DNA of 64,000 nt from Thioalkalivibrio paradoxus ARh 1 (GCF_000227685.2 NZ_CP007029.1:400047-464046); one strand, 5' to 3'; numbered from the stretch's first letter, positions 45,262 to 54,594 are shown. Made by a program: numbers and translations. The notes: generated by a model not told the origin, from the sequence alone.

Positions 45262-45399
45262 CGGATCCTCCTCACGTAACGGTTCTCGTGCGCCCGTGCC
45301 GGGCCATTCCAGCATAGATCAGCGGCCGGCACGGAAAACGGCTGCCGGACCGCCATGGCTCGGCAACCGCCCTCCGGTCCACTGCCGCTGCGACGTCGC

Positions 45400-46482
45400 T
45401 TACGATGCCGCGGGCCGTGGCTCCTGCTCGACTTTCGTCTCGGCCTTAGCAGGCGCCGGCTGGGGCTTCACACCCTTTTCTTCCAACTCTTTCAGCCACA
45501 GGTCGTGATGCTGGCGGGCCCAGTTCACGTCGACGCGTCCGCCGACCATTCCCGCCATCGAGCCCTTCATCGCGACGGTGGCCAGATAGATATGCCCGAA
45601 AATGAAGGTGATCACCACGATCGACGCCGCGGCGTGGATCAGCAGCGAGACCTGCATCGTCTCGCGCGACTGGCCGAGCTGCGGGAACAGCAGGATCACA
45701 CCGGTGATCACGATCGCGAGCCCCGCGACGGCCAGCGTCCAGAACAGCAGCTTTTCACCGGCATTCACGAACCCTGCATGCGGGTGCTTGCCCTTCAGCA
45801 GGCCGCCACCCGACAGGAACCAGCTCAGGTCGTGGCCTTTCGGCACATTCACGCGGATCCACTTCAGCACCATCAGCACCAGGCCCACGCCGAAGAACAG
45901 GCCGAGATAGTTATGCACGTAGATCGCCGCCTGCGCATAGCTCGCGAAGGCCTCCTGGCCTATCACCGGCATCAGCACCGCGCGCCCGTACAACAGGCTC
46001 AATCCGGTGATTGCGAGCAGAATGAACAGGATCGCGGTGAACCAGTGCAGCACGCGGTCGAACAGCGTCCAGCGTTCGACTGTCATGCCGCTCTCGCCGC
46101 CGTCGATCTGCACCCGCCCGCGCACCAGGAACAAGGCCGCGAGGGCCACCAGCGCCAGAATCATCAGCCACGCGCCATAGGTGGCCAGCGGTCCGTTGCG
46201 CAACTGGCGCCAGTTCTGGCCGCTGTCGGTGATCAGCACGTTGGCTTGCGGTGCGATGACTGCGGTCACGCCCGCAGTCCCCTGCCGGGCGTCGCGCCAG
46301 GTTTCGGACAGCGGATTGACCGCCCCTGGTTGCGCCTTGGCCGCGGTCTCGCCGACCAGCAGATAGCCAGTCAGCGGCAGCGCGACGATCAGAAAGACCA
46401 TCCCCAGGAAAGCCAGCAGGGCGAGACTGCCCAACCGTCGGCGACTCGTACCATCCCGGGTCGGAGTAGTGGAAGTTTTCAT
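45400..46482 (-). CDS. fdnI: Formate dehydrogenase gamma (cytochrome b556) subunit
   Basis: A 360-aa inner-membrane diheme cytochrome b. An extra N-terminal helix and periplasmic loop (about 20-110) precede the FdnI core with RVLHWFTAILFILLAITGLS, VHNYLGLFFGVGLVLMVLKW, EKLLFWTLAVAGLAIVITG and LIHAAASIVVITFIFGHIYL; the His haem ligands are visible. It passes electrons from the FeS subunit to quinone or takes them from it. It ends in a long Lys/Glu/Pro-rich tail. Confidence 0.92.
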   Translation of the reverse strand: MKTSTTPTRDGTSRRRLGSLALLAFLGMVFLIVALPLTGYLLVGETAAKAQPGAVNPLSETWRDARQGTAGVTAVIAPQANVLITDSGQNWRQLRNGPLATYGAWLMILALVALAALFLVRGRVQIDGGESGMTVERWTLFDRVLHWFTAILFILLAITGLSLLYGRAVLMPVIGQEAFASYAQAAIYVHNYLGLFFGVGLVLMVLKWIRVNVPKGHDLSWFLSGGGLLKGKHPHAGFVNAGEKLLFWTLAVAGLAIVITGVILLFPQLGQSRETMQVSLLIHAAASIVVITFIFGHIYLATVAMKGSMAGMVGGRVDVNWARQHHDLWLKELEEKGVKPQPAPAKAETKVEQEPRPAAS

Positions 46483-46501
46483 TTCTTGACCCCCTCCGGG
46501 T

Positions 46502-46705
46502 TCAACGGTCGGTTTGCACCATCAGAAGCCGCTCGCGCAGGCGCTCCTGATAGGCCGGGTCGGCGGACATCTCCACCAGCGGGTCTGTCTTGCCCTTGTA
46601 GACCCCGGCATCGTGGAGCGTCACGTCCCGGCTTTCGTAGCAGCCGGCGAGTAACGGCAGCACGGCCGCGAGGGACACGGCTGCGATCAGAAATCGGGTC
46701 TTCAC
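46502..46705 (-). CDS. Small lipoprotein in formate dehydrogenase operon
   Basis: A 67-aa lipoprotein from GTG at 46705, which has AAGGAGAAG upstream. The signal ends PLLAGC (about residue 21), then a short acidic domain (GVYKGKTDPLVEM, AYQERLRERLLM). It lies between the FeS and cytochrome b genes. Function unknown; the position suggests a complex-associated factor. Confidence 0.7.
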   Translation of the reverse strand: MKTRFLIAAVSLAAVLPLLAGCYESRDVTLHDAGVYKGKTDPLVEMSADPAYQERLRERLLMVQTDR

Positions 46706-46795
46706 GTCTCTTCTCCTTGCAATTCGGTCACCCATGGGATCGGGTCGTGGACCGCGGCCCGGCCCGGACCGTCCGGGCAGGGCCGCTGCGGCGAC

Positions 46796-47392
46796 TCAAA
46801 CATCCGCGCCGTAGGCCTTCTCCCAGCCCCAGGTCTCTGGCCGGCTCGCCCGGCGCAGCACCCGCTTGCGGTAGATATCCGCGACGATGTCGCCATCGCC
46901 GGCGAGCAGGGCCTTGGTCGCGCACATCTCGGCGCAGGCGGGCAGCTTGCCCTCTGCCAGGCGGTTGGCACCGTATTTCTCGAACTCGGCCTTGGAGCCG
47001 GGCTCCTCGGGGCCACCGGCACAGAAGGTGCATTTGTCCATCTTGCCGCGGACCGCGAAGGCCCGCTGCTGCGGCGCCGGGAACTGCGGGGCGGCAAACG
47101 GGCAGGCGTAGAAGCAATACCCGCAGCCGATGCAGAGGTCCTTGTCGTGCAGCACCACGCCGTCCGCCGTGGTGTAGAAGCAGTCGACCGGGCAGACCGC
47201 CGCGCAGGGGGCGTCGGTGCAGTGCATGCACGCCACCGAGATCGACTTCTCGCCCGGAACGCCGTCGTTCAGCGTCACCACGCGGCGCCGGTTCACGCCC
47301 CAGGGCACCTCGTTCACGTTCTTGCACGCGGTCACGCACCCGTTGCATTCGATGCAGCGTTCGGCATCACATAGGAACTTCATTTTGGCCAT
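46796..47392 (-). CDS. fdnH: Formate dehydrogenase beta (4x[4Fe-4S]) subunit
   Basis: A 198-aa ferredoxin-like subunit with four Cys clusters: CIECNGCVTACKN, CMHCTDAPCAAVCP, CIGCGYCFYACP and CTFC..CAEMC, matching FdnH/HybA-type proteins. It links the catalytic subunit to cytochrome b. It lacks the C-terminal membrane anchor of E. coli FdnH. 45 nt downstream of the catalytic gene. Confidence 0.94.
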   Translation of the reverse strand: MAKMKFLCDAERCIECNGCVTACKNVNEVPWGVNRRRVVTLNDGVPGEKSISVACMHCTDAPCAAVCPVDCFYTTADGVVLHDKDLCIGCGYCFYACPFAAPQFPAPQQRAFAVRGKMDKCTFCAGGPEEPGSKAEFEKYGANRLAEGKLPACAEMCATKALLAGDGDIVADIYRKRVLRRASRPETWGWEKAYGADV

Positions 47393-47436
47393 GATGGGCT
47401 CTCCTCAGAACTGTTTGCCTGTCCACTGCGGATGCG

Positions 47437-50334
47437 TCACGCGGGCCGGATCCGGCACAGCGAACACTTGGTCTCCTGCATCGCGGTCACCGAGTCATAC
47501 CCGTAGGTGAACGTGGTGTTGGCCGCTTCGCCCAGGACAAAGGGATCGCTGCCTTCCGGATAGTTCTCGCGCAGGTCCCTGCCCTCGAAGTGGCCACCGA
47601 AATGGTAGGGGGTGAACACCACTCCCGGTGCGACGCGCCGGGTGACCATGGCCTTGATGAGAATGCGACCGCCCTCGGGGCCTTCGAGCCAGATGTCCTG
47701 CCCATCGCGCACCCCGGCGTTGTTCGCATCGACCGGGTTGATCTCGGCGAACATCTCTTGCTGGAGTTCGGCGAGCCACGGGTTGGAACGCGTTTCGTCA
47801 CCGCCGCCCTCGTACTCGACCAGACGGCCACTGGTATGGATCAGCGGGTAGTCGCCGCTGAAGTCGGTGGCCTGGATCGAGCTGTAGCGGGTCGGCAACC
47901 GGTAGAAGCCGCGCCGGTCGTCGTAGGTCGGGTATTTCGTGACCAGGTCGTAGCGGCTGGTGTAGATCGGTTCACGGTGAATCGGCACCGGGTCCGGGAA
48001 GTTCCAGGCCACGCAACGCGCCTTCGCATTGCCGAACGGTGCGCAACCGTGCTTGATCGCGACGCGAATGATTCCGCCCGAACGGTCGAAGTTCCAGGCC
48101 TTGCCGTCGGCCAGTTCCTTCTCTTCGTCGGTCAGTTCATCCCACCAGCCGAGCTGCTTCAGCAGGTCCGCGGTGAAACGCGGGTGACCATCCTGGATTT
48201 CGGCACCCACCGGGTACGAGCCTTCGGCCAGCAGGTTGTCGCCGTCGCGCTCGGTACCGAAGTTCTCGCGGAAATTCAGTCCGCCGTCGGCGACGGGCAG
48301 GCTGGTGTCGTAGAGGTTCGCGGTACCGGGGTGCTTCATCTCCGGCGTGCCCCAGCAGGGCCACGGCAGCCCGTAGTATTCGTTGTGCACCGGACCACCT
48401 TCGGCACGCAGCGTCGTCGTGTTGAAGGTGTGCCAGTTGTAGGTGTGCGTTTTCACGCGTTCCGGGCTGAGGCCGCTGTAGCCGATCGACCACATGCCAC
48501 GCGCGTACTCGCGCATGATGTCCTCGATCAGCGGCTCTTCGCCGTTCACCTCGATGTTCTTGGTCAGGTCGTCGGCGATCCCGAGCTTCTTCGCGAGCTT
48601 GTAGATGATCACGTGATCGGGGCGCGAGTCGAACAGCGGCTCGATCACCTTGTCGCGCCACTGCACCGAACGGTTCGACGCAGTCAGCGAGCCGTAGGTC
48701 TCGAACTGCGTGGTGGCCGGCAGCAGGTAGGTGTTCTCCTTGCGGTCGTGCATGACGGCCGAAACAGTCGGGAACGGATCGACGACCACCAGCAGATCCA
48801 GCTTCTCGAACGCCTTCTTCATCTCCGGCCCGCGCACCTGCGAGTTCGGTGCATGCCCCCAGAAAACCATCGCGCGCAGGTTGTCGGGCTGCACGATCTG
48901 ATCCCGATCCTCGAGCACCCCGTCGATCCAGCGCGAAACCGGAATGCCGGCGGTGAACATCGGCTTGGTCGCCGGACCGCCGCGTTCGGGGTAGGTGTCC
49001 TGCGCGAAACGCGCGGCCAGCTCGTCGAAGTCGAGGTCCCAGACCGCCGCCCAGTGCCGCCATGCGGCCTCGGAGAGCCCGTAGTAGCCGGGAAGGTTAT
49101 CGGAGAGCACGCCGAAATCGGTCGCGCCCTGCACGTTGTCGTGGCCGCGGAAGATGTTGGTGCCGCCGCCTTCCTTGCCCATGTTGCCCAGCGCCAGCTG
49201 CACGATGCTGTACAGGCGCGTGAAGTTGTTGCCGATCGTGTGCTGCGTACCGCCCATGCACCACACGAAAGTGCCGGGACGGTTGTCGGCCATCAGCTTC
49301 GCGGCCTGGTACATCGCTTCGCGGTCCACGCCCGAGACCCGCTCGACTTCCTCGGGGGTCCAGCGCGCCATTTCTTCCTTGATCTGGTCCATTCCCCAGA
49401 CGCGCTGGCGCAGGAATTCCTTGTCTTCCCAACCGTTCTCGAAAATGTGCCAGAGCATTCCGTACATCACCGCGATGTCGGAACCCGGGCGGATGCGCAT
49501 GAACTGGTCCGCGTGCGCCGCGGTACGCGAGAAGCGCGGGTCGATCACCAGCATCTTCGCGCCGTTTTCCTTCGCGCGCAGCACGAACTGCATCGACACC
49601 GGGTGCGCCTCGGCCGGGTTGCCGCCGATGATCAGAATCGACTTGCTCTTCAGGATGTCGTTATAGGAGTTGGTCATCGCGCCGTAGCCCCAGGTGTTGG
49701 CTACGCCAGCGACGGTCGTCGAGTGGCAGATCCGCGCCTGGTGATCGACGTTGTTGCTGCCCCAGAGGGCCGCCATCTTGCGGAACAGGTACGCCTGCTC
49801 GTTGTTGAACTTGGCCGAGCCCAGCCATTGCACCGAATCCGGGCCCGATTTCTCGCGGATTTCCAGCATCTTGTCGCCGATTTCGTCGATGGCCTGATCC
49901 CAGGAGATGCGTTTCCACTGGCCATCGACCATCTTCATCGGGTACTTGAGCCGCCGCTCGCCGCGTCCGTGGTCGCGTACCGCCGCGCCCTTGGCGCAGT
50001 GTCCACCCAGATTGAATGGGTGATCGAAAGCGGGCTCCTGCCCGACCCAGACGCCGTCCTGAACCTTGGCGTAGATGCCGCAACCGACCGAACAGTGCCC
50101 GCAGATCGTGCGCACGGTCTGCACCTCGCCGTTGGCGCTATCCGGGCGGGCCGCCTCGGCCTGGCGGACCAATCCCGGCGTGACCTGGCTGGCCAGCGCG
50201 AAACCGCCCGCGGTCAGGCCTGCCTTGCGCAGGAACGCGCGGCGGTCCAGTGAAACCCCTTTGCCGTCGGCGCTGCGAGTCGCCGCGGACCGATCGGCGG
50301 CAGAGACGGGGTCGGACTTTCTGATCAGTTTCAT
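47437..50334 (-). CDS. fdnG: Formate dehydrogenase catalytic (alpha) subunit, Cys type, Tat-exported
   Basis: A 965-aa MGD-containing oxidoreductase. Twin-arginine signal DRRAFLRKAG (RR at 31-32); [4Fe-4S] ligands C78, C81, C85, C113; active-site loop DHQARICHSTTVAG with Cys203 at the position of selenocysteine in E. coli FdnG; no in-frame TGA. The Tat signal places it in the periplasm. It works with the FeS and cytochrome b subunits encoded next. Metal (W or Mo) cannot be read from sequence; the tungstate transporter nearby favours W. Confidence 0.94.
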   Translation of the reverse strand: MKLIRKSDPVSAADRSAATRSADGKGVSLDRRAFLRKAGLTAGGFALASQVTPGLVRQAEAARPDSANGEVQTVRTICGHCSVGCGIYAKVQDGVWVGQEPAFDHPFNLGGHCAKGAAVRDHGRGERRLKYPMKMVDGQWKRISWDQAIDEIGDKMLEIREKSGPDSVQWLGSAKFNNEQAYLFRKMAALWGSNNVDHQARICHSTTVAGVANTWGYGAMTNSYNDILKSKSILIIGGNPAEAHPVSMQFVLRAKENGAKMLVIDPRFSRTAAHADQFMRIRPGSDIAVMYGMLWHIFENGWEDKEFLRQRVWGMDQIKEEMARWTPEEVERVSGVDREAMYQAAKLMADNRPGTFVWCMGGTQHTIGNNFTRLYSIVQLALGNMGKEGGGTNIFRGHDNVQGATDFGVLSDNLPGYYGLSEAAWRHWAAVWDLDFDELAARFAQDTYPERGGPATKPMFTAGIPVSRWIDGVLEDRDQIVQPDNLRAMVFWGHAPNSQVRGPEMKKAFEKLDLLVVVDPFPTVSAVMHDRKENTYLLPATTQFETYGSLTASNRSVQWRDKVIEPLFDSRPDHVIIYKLAKKLGIADDLTKNIEVNGEEPLIEDIMREYARGMWSIGYSGLSPERVKTHTYNWHTFNTTTLRAEGGPVHNEYYGLPWPCWGTPEMKHPGTANLYDTSLPVADGGLNFRENFGTERDGDNLLAEGSYPVGAEIQDGHPRFTADLLKQLGWWDELTDEEKELADGKAWNFDRSGGIIRVAIKHGCAPFGNAKARCVAWNFPDPVPIHREPIYTSRYDLVTKYPTYDDRRGFYRLPTRYSSIQATDFSGDYPLIHTSGRLVEYEGGGDETRSNPWLAELQQEMFAEINPVDANNAGVRDGQDIWLEGPEGGRILIKAMVTRRVAPGVVFTPYHFGGHFEGRDLRENYPEGSDPFVLGEAANTTFTYGYDSVTAMQETKCSLCRIRPA

Positions 50335-50400
50335 GTCTGGTTGCTCCTGACCCTCACGCGGGGTCTGTGCATTCTTCCTGGTGGGCGTACCGGTCCCGCG

Positions 50401-50625
50401 CTACTCGGAAGCGATCCGGTAGTAGTCGCGGACGTGCGCGGTTTCGCGGTACCCCGTGCGGCTGGGTTCGGTCCCGCTCGCGCCGGTGTCCGGCGCCGCG
50501 GCCACGATTCCAGGCAACGCGGCCGCCGCCGCGGCACTCGTTCCGGCCAGCCCGGCCTTCTTCAGAAACCGCCGGCGCTCGTCGGAATGTGCCGGCAGCG
50601 CACGCTGTTGTGACTTGTCGCTCAT
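50401..50625 (-). CDS. Small Tat-signal protein of formate dehydrogenase regions
   Basis: A 74-aa protein with a twin-arginine signal ERRRFLKKAGLAGTSAAAAA and a short mature part ending ETAHVRDYYRIASE. It matches the small formate-dehydrogenase-region Tat target family (TIGR02811-like). It lies 66 nt upstream of the catalytic subunit gene. Its role is not known; co-export or assembly is inference. Confidence 0.8.
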   Translation of the reverse strand: MSDKSQQRALPAHSDERRRFLKKAGLAGTSAAAAAALPGIVAAAPDTGASGTEPSRTGYRETAHVRDYYRIASE

Positions 50626-50715
50626 GTCCTGTGACTCCTTGACTGGTTGAAACCTTGTTCGAAACGTCGTCCGTGCCCGCGGCCGGCCGGATCGGTTAGC
50701 CTCCGGTGACCGTGC

Positions 50716-51312
50716 TCACCGCTCGTCGAACCTCTGATACGCCTTCTCCAACTCCATGAAGACCGTGCCGAGATGCCCCACGGCCTTGTAGAAACACGCC
50801 GCATCGCTGTTCTCGAGATCGCGGAAAAACGCTGGCATCCAGTTCCCCACATGCCGTTGGAAGAAGCCGCGCTGCGCCGTTTCGGGCACTTCCCGCGACG
50901 ACGCGAGCAGCGCCATGGCCTCGCAGAGAAACGCCGCATGGTCCTCGGGATCCGGATTGCTGGGCTCGCGCTCCAGACCGAATTCCGCCAAGTCCTGGCG
51001 CAGTTCGCTCAGCGGCCGTTCCATCAACGCCCCGGTCTGGTACCACGATCCGTAGGGCACGAGTTCCCCGCGTCCGATACCGATGAACAGCCTGTGATAC
51101 TCGTCGTCCACGTGTTCCGCCCGCGCCTTCTGCGCGGCGAGCTTCAGCAGGGAAAACGCCGTTGTCGCGGCACCATCCGCGCCGCGGTCCACCTCGAGTT
51201 GCGCCAGTTCGTCCAGCTGCGCCTGATCGGCGGGCGCTGCCAGCAACCTGGCCAGCAACGCGTAGGTGCCCACTCGGGCCTGATCTTCTTCGGGTAACCA
51301 TGGTGCCTGCAT
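50716..51312 (-). CDS. TorD/DmsD-family redox enzyme chaperone
   Basis: A 198-aa all-helical chaperone from ATG at 51312 with AGGAG upstream. TorD marks are RLFIGIGRGELVPYGSWYQT, EDHAAFLCEAMALL and FFQRHVGNWMPAFFRDLE. These chaperones bind Tat signals of molybdoenzymes until the cofactor is inserted. Here the client should be the catalytic subunit at 47437. Confidence 0.88.
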   Translation of the reverse strand: MQAPWLPEEDQARVGTYALLARLLAAPADQAQLDELAQLEVDRGADGAATTAFSLLKLAAQKARAEHVDDEYHRLFIGIGRGELVPYGSWYQTGALMERPLSELRQDLAEFGLEREPSNPDPEDHAAFLCEAMALLASSREVPETAQRGFFQRHVGNWMPAFFRDLENSDAACFYKAVGHLGTVFMELEKAYQRFDER

Positions 51313-51465
51313 CGTCTCTCCTGTTACGCAGTAGCCAAGCAATCGGCGGGCCGTCCCCTCGGTGAAAATTCGGACAAAAAGGAAGGAAAATGCATAGTCA
51401 CCTCGGTGCGCGGCAGGTCGGTTCCGGGTAACGCGACATTGTGTCCACGGCGATGGAACCCAGGG

Positions 51466-53112
51466 TCAAACCGTCCCACCCGGACCACCCTGGCCCGCCT
51501 GGAACATGTCGATCACGCGGCAGTCCTCGCACATCATCAGGCGGCGCCGCGCGGCTTCGTCCTGAAACATCGGGTGACCATCCAGCCGGTGGAGAATCTG
51601 GTCGATCATCGAGCGGGTCGCGAACGGCTTGCCGCAGGCGACGCATGCGAAGGGTTCTTCCTCGTGCAGCACCCGCGAGCGATCGCGCTGCAGTCGATCG
51701 GTGAGCAGCCGCGGCGAGAGCGAGATCGCCTGCTCGGGACAAGACCGTTCGCAGATTCCGCACTGCACGCAGCGGGCCTCGGTGAAGTCGAGGCGTGGGG
51801 TATCGCCCGGCGTGGACACGGCCTGTGCCGGGCAGACGGCGGCACAGGCCATGCACAGCGTGCAGGCGTTCAGGTCGACCCGGATGGCGCCGAACGGCGC
51901 GCCGGTCTGCAGCGCGATTTCGGACTGCGGTGCAGGGGCCTCGGCGTGCAGATGATCCAGGGCGGCATACAGCGTGCTGCGCTTGCCGCCTGAACCGTTC
52001 ACCCGCGCGGGCTCGATCACCGGCATCGGTTCGGTGCCGCGCGTCCAGCCGGCGCCGGCCTGCGCCAGGCGCAGCGCCTGCCGGGGGTAGCCCAGCGCCT
52101 GCAGGATGGCGCGGGCATGACCCAGCTGTTCCTGCAGGTTGCGGCGCACCTTCGCGGGCAATGCCGGCGTGTCCAGCAGCAGGACTTCGCGCGCCCCGGC
52201 GGCGAGACTGCTCAGCAGCACGTCCAGCCCGACGCTGCCCAGTTCGTCCACCTCGATCGCGAGCACCTCGCCGGGAAGCGGCTCCATCCGTTCGAGCGGC
52301 TCGGCACCCGACTCGTCGTCGAAGAACAACAGCACGGGATCCTCGCCGCCGTGCTCGCGATACTGCCCCAGCAGGGTCTGCACGCGCAGGATCAGGTCGG
52401 CGGGGCGCGGATAGGCGTAGGTGATGGCCCCGGTCGGACAGACGGTGGCGCAGATGCCGCCCCCCTGGCACAGCTCGGGCTGCACCTCGATCGTCTCTCC
52501 CAGCGACCGGATCGCGACGGCCGGGCAGGCGTCGATGCAGCGCGTGCAACCCTGGATCCCGCTGCGCGAGTGGGCGCAGATGCCGGGATCGTATTCGAAG
52601 AACTTCGGTTTCTCGAACTCGCCCCGCAGCTCCCGCAGCGACTCGAGCGCCTGGTCGAATGCCTCGGGATCGCCAAAGGCCGGAGCAAAGTAGCCCAGCG
52701 GCGGCCACTCGGCGGTGATCAGCGGTGCCAGCCCCAGATCCAGCACCAGGTCGAACGCATCCTGCCCGCTGTGCATCAATGTGGCGACATTCGCGGTTCG
52801 ACCGCCGACCTGCACGGTTACCCTGAACGAGCCGAGATGTCCCTCGATCAGCGGTTCGCGCCCGTTCGAGTAGAGGACGGAGATCCCGTCCACCTCCCGG
52901 GATTCGCCGTTGGACGTCAGCAGCACGGACGGCATCAGATCGCCCTGCAGACCGCGTGCCGCCGCAAGCGCCATGTCCTCGTCAATTCCCACCACCAGCA
53001 CGCGACCGTCCGAGCGATAGCTCACCCTCGAAGTCGGTTCCACGGCCAGATTCCGGATCGCGTCGAAGGCCCGGTCACGGGCGGTGGCATTGCGTTCCTG
53101 CGGCGTGTTCAT
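51466..53112 (-). CDS. Multi-[4Fe-4S] ferredoxin-like protein
   Basis: A 548-aa cytoplasmic iron-sulfur protein with Cys clusters at about 179-225 (CTRCIDACP, CQGGGICATVCP) and about 420-465 (CTLCMACAAVCP, CVQCGICERSCP), plus CVACGKPF and CEDC near the C-terminus. The N-terminal half (about 35-135) has no Cys. Overlaps the DUF3306 gene by 4 nt. Such proteins accompany DUF3305/DUF3306 in formate dehydrogenase operons; electron supply for maturation or NAD-linked transfer is inference. Confidence 0.85.
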   Translation of the reverse strand: MNTPQERNATARDRAFDAIRNLAVEPTSRVSYRSDGRVLVVGIDEDMALAAARGLQGDLMPSVLLTSNGESREVDGISVLYSNGREPLIEGHLGSFRVTVQVGGRTANVATLMHSGQDAFDLVLDLGLAPLITAEWPPLGYFAPAFGDPEAFDQALESLRELRGEFEKPKFFEYDPGICAHSRSGIQGCTRCIDACPAVAIRSLGETIEVQPELCQGGGICATVCPTGAITYAYPRPADLILRVQTLLGQYREHGGEDPVLLFFDDESGAEPLERMEPLPGEVLAIEVDELGSVGLDVLLSSLAAGAREVLLLDTPALPAKVRRNLQEQLGHARAILQALGYPRQALRLAQAGAGWTRGTEPMPVIEPARVNGSGGKRSTLYAALDHLHAEAPAPQSEIALQTGAPFGAIRVDLNACTLCMACAAVCPAQAVSTPGDTPRLDFTEARCVQCGICERSCPEQAISLSPRLLTDRLQRDRSRVLHEEEPFACVACGKPFATRSMIDQILHRLDGHPMFQDEAARRRLMMCEDCRVIDMFQAGQGGPGGTV

Positions 53113-53879
53113 CGGTTGCCGTTCCTGTGGTTGGTCGTGGGTTGGTTGGTCGTGGGTTGGCGGTGATCGCGCGGCGCACCCGCCTGCGCGTTCGCGTGGT
53201 GGTTCTGGGCAGATTCGGGCCGCGTGGCATCCCCGTGCGACGGTTCACCGGCCGCAGGCGGGCGGCCGGGGGGCGGCGTCGCCTGTGGCTCGGATCCGCT
53301 CGGTGGCAGGTCCGCGCCGCCGGCCATTTGCCCATCGGCCGGCAACGGCCCGGCGGCGGAATCCGGTATCGGTGCGTCGGCTGCGGCTTGCCCGGTCGAT
53401 TCCTCGGCCTGCCGTTCGGCCTTGCGGCGGGCTTCGACCTCGGCCTGGTGGCGTCGGTCGCAGGTCACGATATCGCCCAGTGGCTGGAAGTTCTGGTAGT
53501 CGTCCTGGTAGTCCTCGAGGCAGGTCTCGACGTTGAACTTCGGCTGCCGGAACAGCTGGCGCAGCGCTTGCTGGCGCAGCTCCGTGCTCACTCCCGGAGA
53601 AAGAAACGGGCTGTAGTCCGAATCCTGGTCCAGGGACTCGAGAGACGGCATGTCGGCATCGGTGAGTTCGGGTTCGGCAGGATCCGGGGTGACGGCCGCG
53701 TCCGTCGCGGCTGAGGCCGTCGCCTGAAAATCCGGTACGGAGTCCTCCGATGTCGCGGCTTCCGAATCCTCGATGTCGACACCGCTACGCACTTCGGCCT
53801 TGCGCCGGGACCAGCGACGCAGGAAGCCGCCGTCGTCCCCGCCGCCGTTTTCGTTCCCATTGCCGCTATATCGATTCAT
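53109..53879 (-). CDS. DUF3306 protein
   Basis: A 256-aa protein with the DUF3306 N-terminal half (FLRRWSRRKAEVR; LESLDQDSDYSPFLSPGVS; QALRQLFRQPKFNVETCLED) and a low-complexity Pro/Ala/Gln C-terminal tail ending NQPTTNHRNGNR. Function unknown; found almost only beside formate dehydrogenase genes. Second gene of the operon. Confidence 0.85.
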   Translation of the reverse strand: MNRYSGNGNENGGGDDGGFLRRWSRRKAEVRSGVDIEDSEAATSEDSVPDFQATASAATDAAVTPDPAEPELTDADMPSLESLDQDSDYSPFLSPGVSTELRQQALRQLFRQPKFNVETCLEDYQDDYQNFQPLGDIVTCDRRHQAEVEARRKAERQAEESTGQAAADAPIPDSAAGPLPADGQMAGGADLPPSGSEPQATPPPGRPPAAGEPSHGDATRPESAQNHHANAQAGAPRDHRQPTTNQPTTNHRNGNR

Positions 53880-53957
53880 GTCGGCGAGAAACTCCGGTGT
53901 GGTGTTAAGCGCCCGTTGTAAGGCGCGCGTGGTAACGCGTGTCTTGCAACGCGGTGT

Positions 53958-54485
53958 TCAGGTGCAGCTGCCGTCCCCGCCGGGGCAATCCCGCTTCCGC
54001 TTGATCCGGGGCTCCGGGGCATAGTTCTCCAGCACGTACTGCTCAACCCAGGCGTAGAGCACGGGCGGGATCGCGGCGTTGTAAACCACCTCGCCGCCGA
54101 ACTCGTAGGCGTTGGCCTCGTCGTAACTCAACGACACCAGAAACGGTTCCGGGCGCCCCTCGGCGTCGGTGTGCGTGACCACGAAGATCTTCGGTTCCCG
54201 TGCCAGCAGGTTGTGGTAGTAGCTCTCCAGCTCGTCGCGGTACAGCCGTACCTCGAATCCCGACCACAGGTACTGCTCGCCCTGATCCGAGGCCCGGATG
54301 ACCTGGGCGTTCGCGGAGGATTCGGTGGCTCCTGGATCCAGCGTCACCCCGATCAGGTGCCAGCTCTCGCGGATCCAGCGCGCATCCGGGCGGTTCCTGC
54401 GTTCCATCACGACGCGGACCCGGAAACTCTGCGGCGCCGGGTTCGGGGCGTCTCGTTTGTGGACGTCGGTGTTGGGCTGGGTCAT
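53958..54485 (-). CDS. DUF3305 protein
   Basis: A 175-aa protein of the DUF3305 family: FRVRVVMERRNRPDARWIRE, LWSGFEVRLYRDELESYYHN, LVSLSYDEANAYEFGGEVVY and a Cys-containing C-terminus. ATG at 54485 with GAGG upstream. First gene of the formate dehydrogenase operon, about 40 nt downstream of the start expected from the -24/-12 element. Function unknown. Confidence 0.85.
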   Translation of the reverse strand: MTQPNTDVHKRDAPNPAPQSFRVRVVMERRNRPDARWIRESWHLIGVTLDPGATESSANAQVIRASDQGEQYLWSGFEVRLYRDELESYYHNLLAREPKIFVVTHTDAEGRPEPFLVSLSYDEANAYEFGGEVVYNAAIPPVLYAWVEQYVLENYAPEPRIKRKRDCPGGDGSCT

Positions 54486-54536
54486 CGGTGCCTCGACCTG
54501 AATGCGTTTTTGTTCACCGTGCTGAATCCTGGATAC

Positions 54537-54551
54537 GCAAGACATGTACCA
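54537..54551 (-). promoter_or_regulatory. Sigma-54 (-24/-12) promoter of the formate dehydrogenase operon
   Basis: On the minus strand TGGTAC-ATGTC-TTGC matches TGGCAC-N5-TTGC with one mismatch and exact 10-nt GG-GC spacing. It lies 52 nt upstream of the DUF3305 ATG. The island encodes a sigma-54 activator. Confidence 0.72.
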
Positions 54552-54575
54552 GCCAATGCGGCGACCCTCGGCTTA

Positions 54576-54594
54576 TCGGGAATCGGCTTCCCGA
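54576..54594. promoter_or_regulatory. Inverted repeat TCGGGAA-TCGGC-TTCCCGA near the sigma-54 promoter
   Basis: Seven-base perfect arms about 30 nt upstream of the -24 element, in the divergent region between fdhD and the formate dehydrogenase operon. Possibly a repressor or accessory site. Confidence 0.4.

Noticed and set aside
49700-49760. Possible selenocysteine codon in the formate dehydrogenase
   Set aside because: The active-site codon encodes Cys (RICH) and the frame has no internal TGA, so no SECIS element is needed.
47590-50253. 887-codon plus-strand open frame opposite the formate dehydrogenase catalytic gene
   Set aside because: Mirror of the high-GC third positions of the real gene; the composition is unlike a folded protein.
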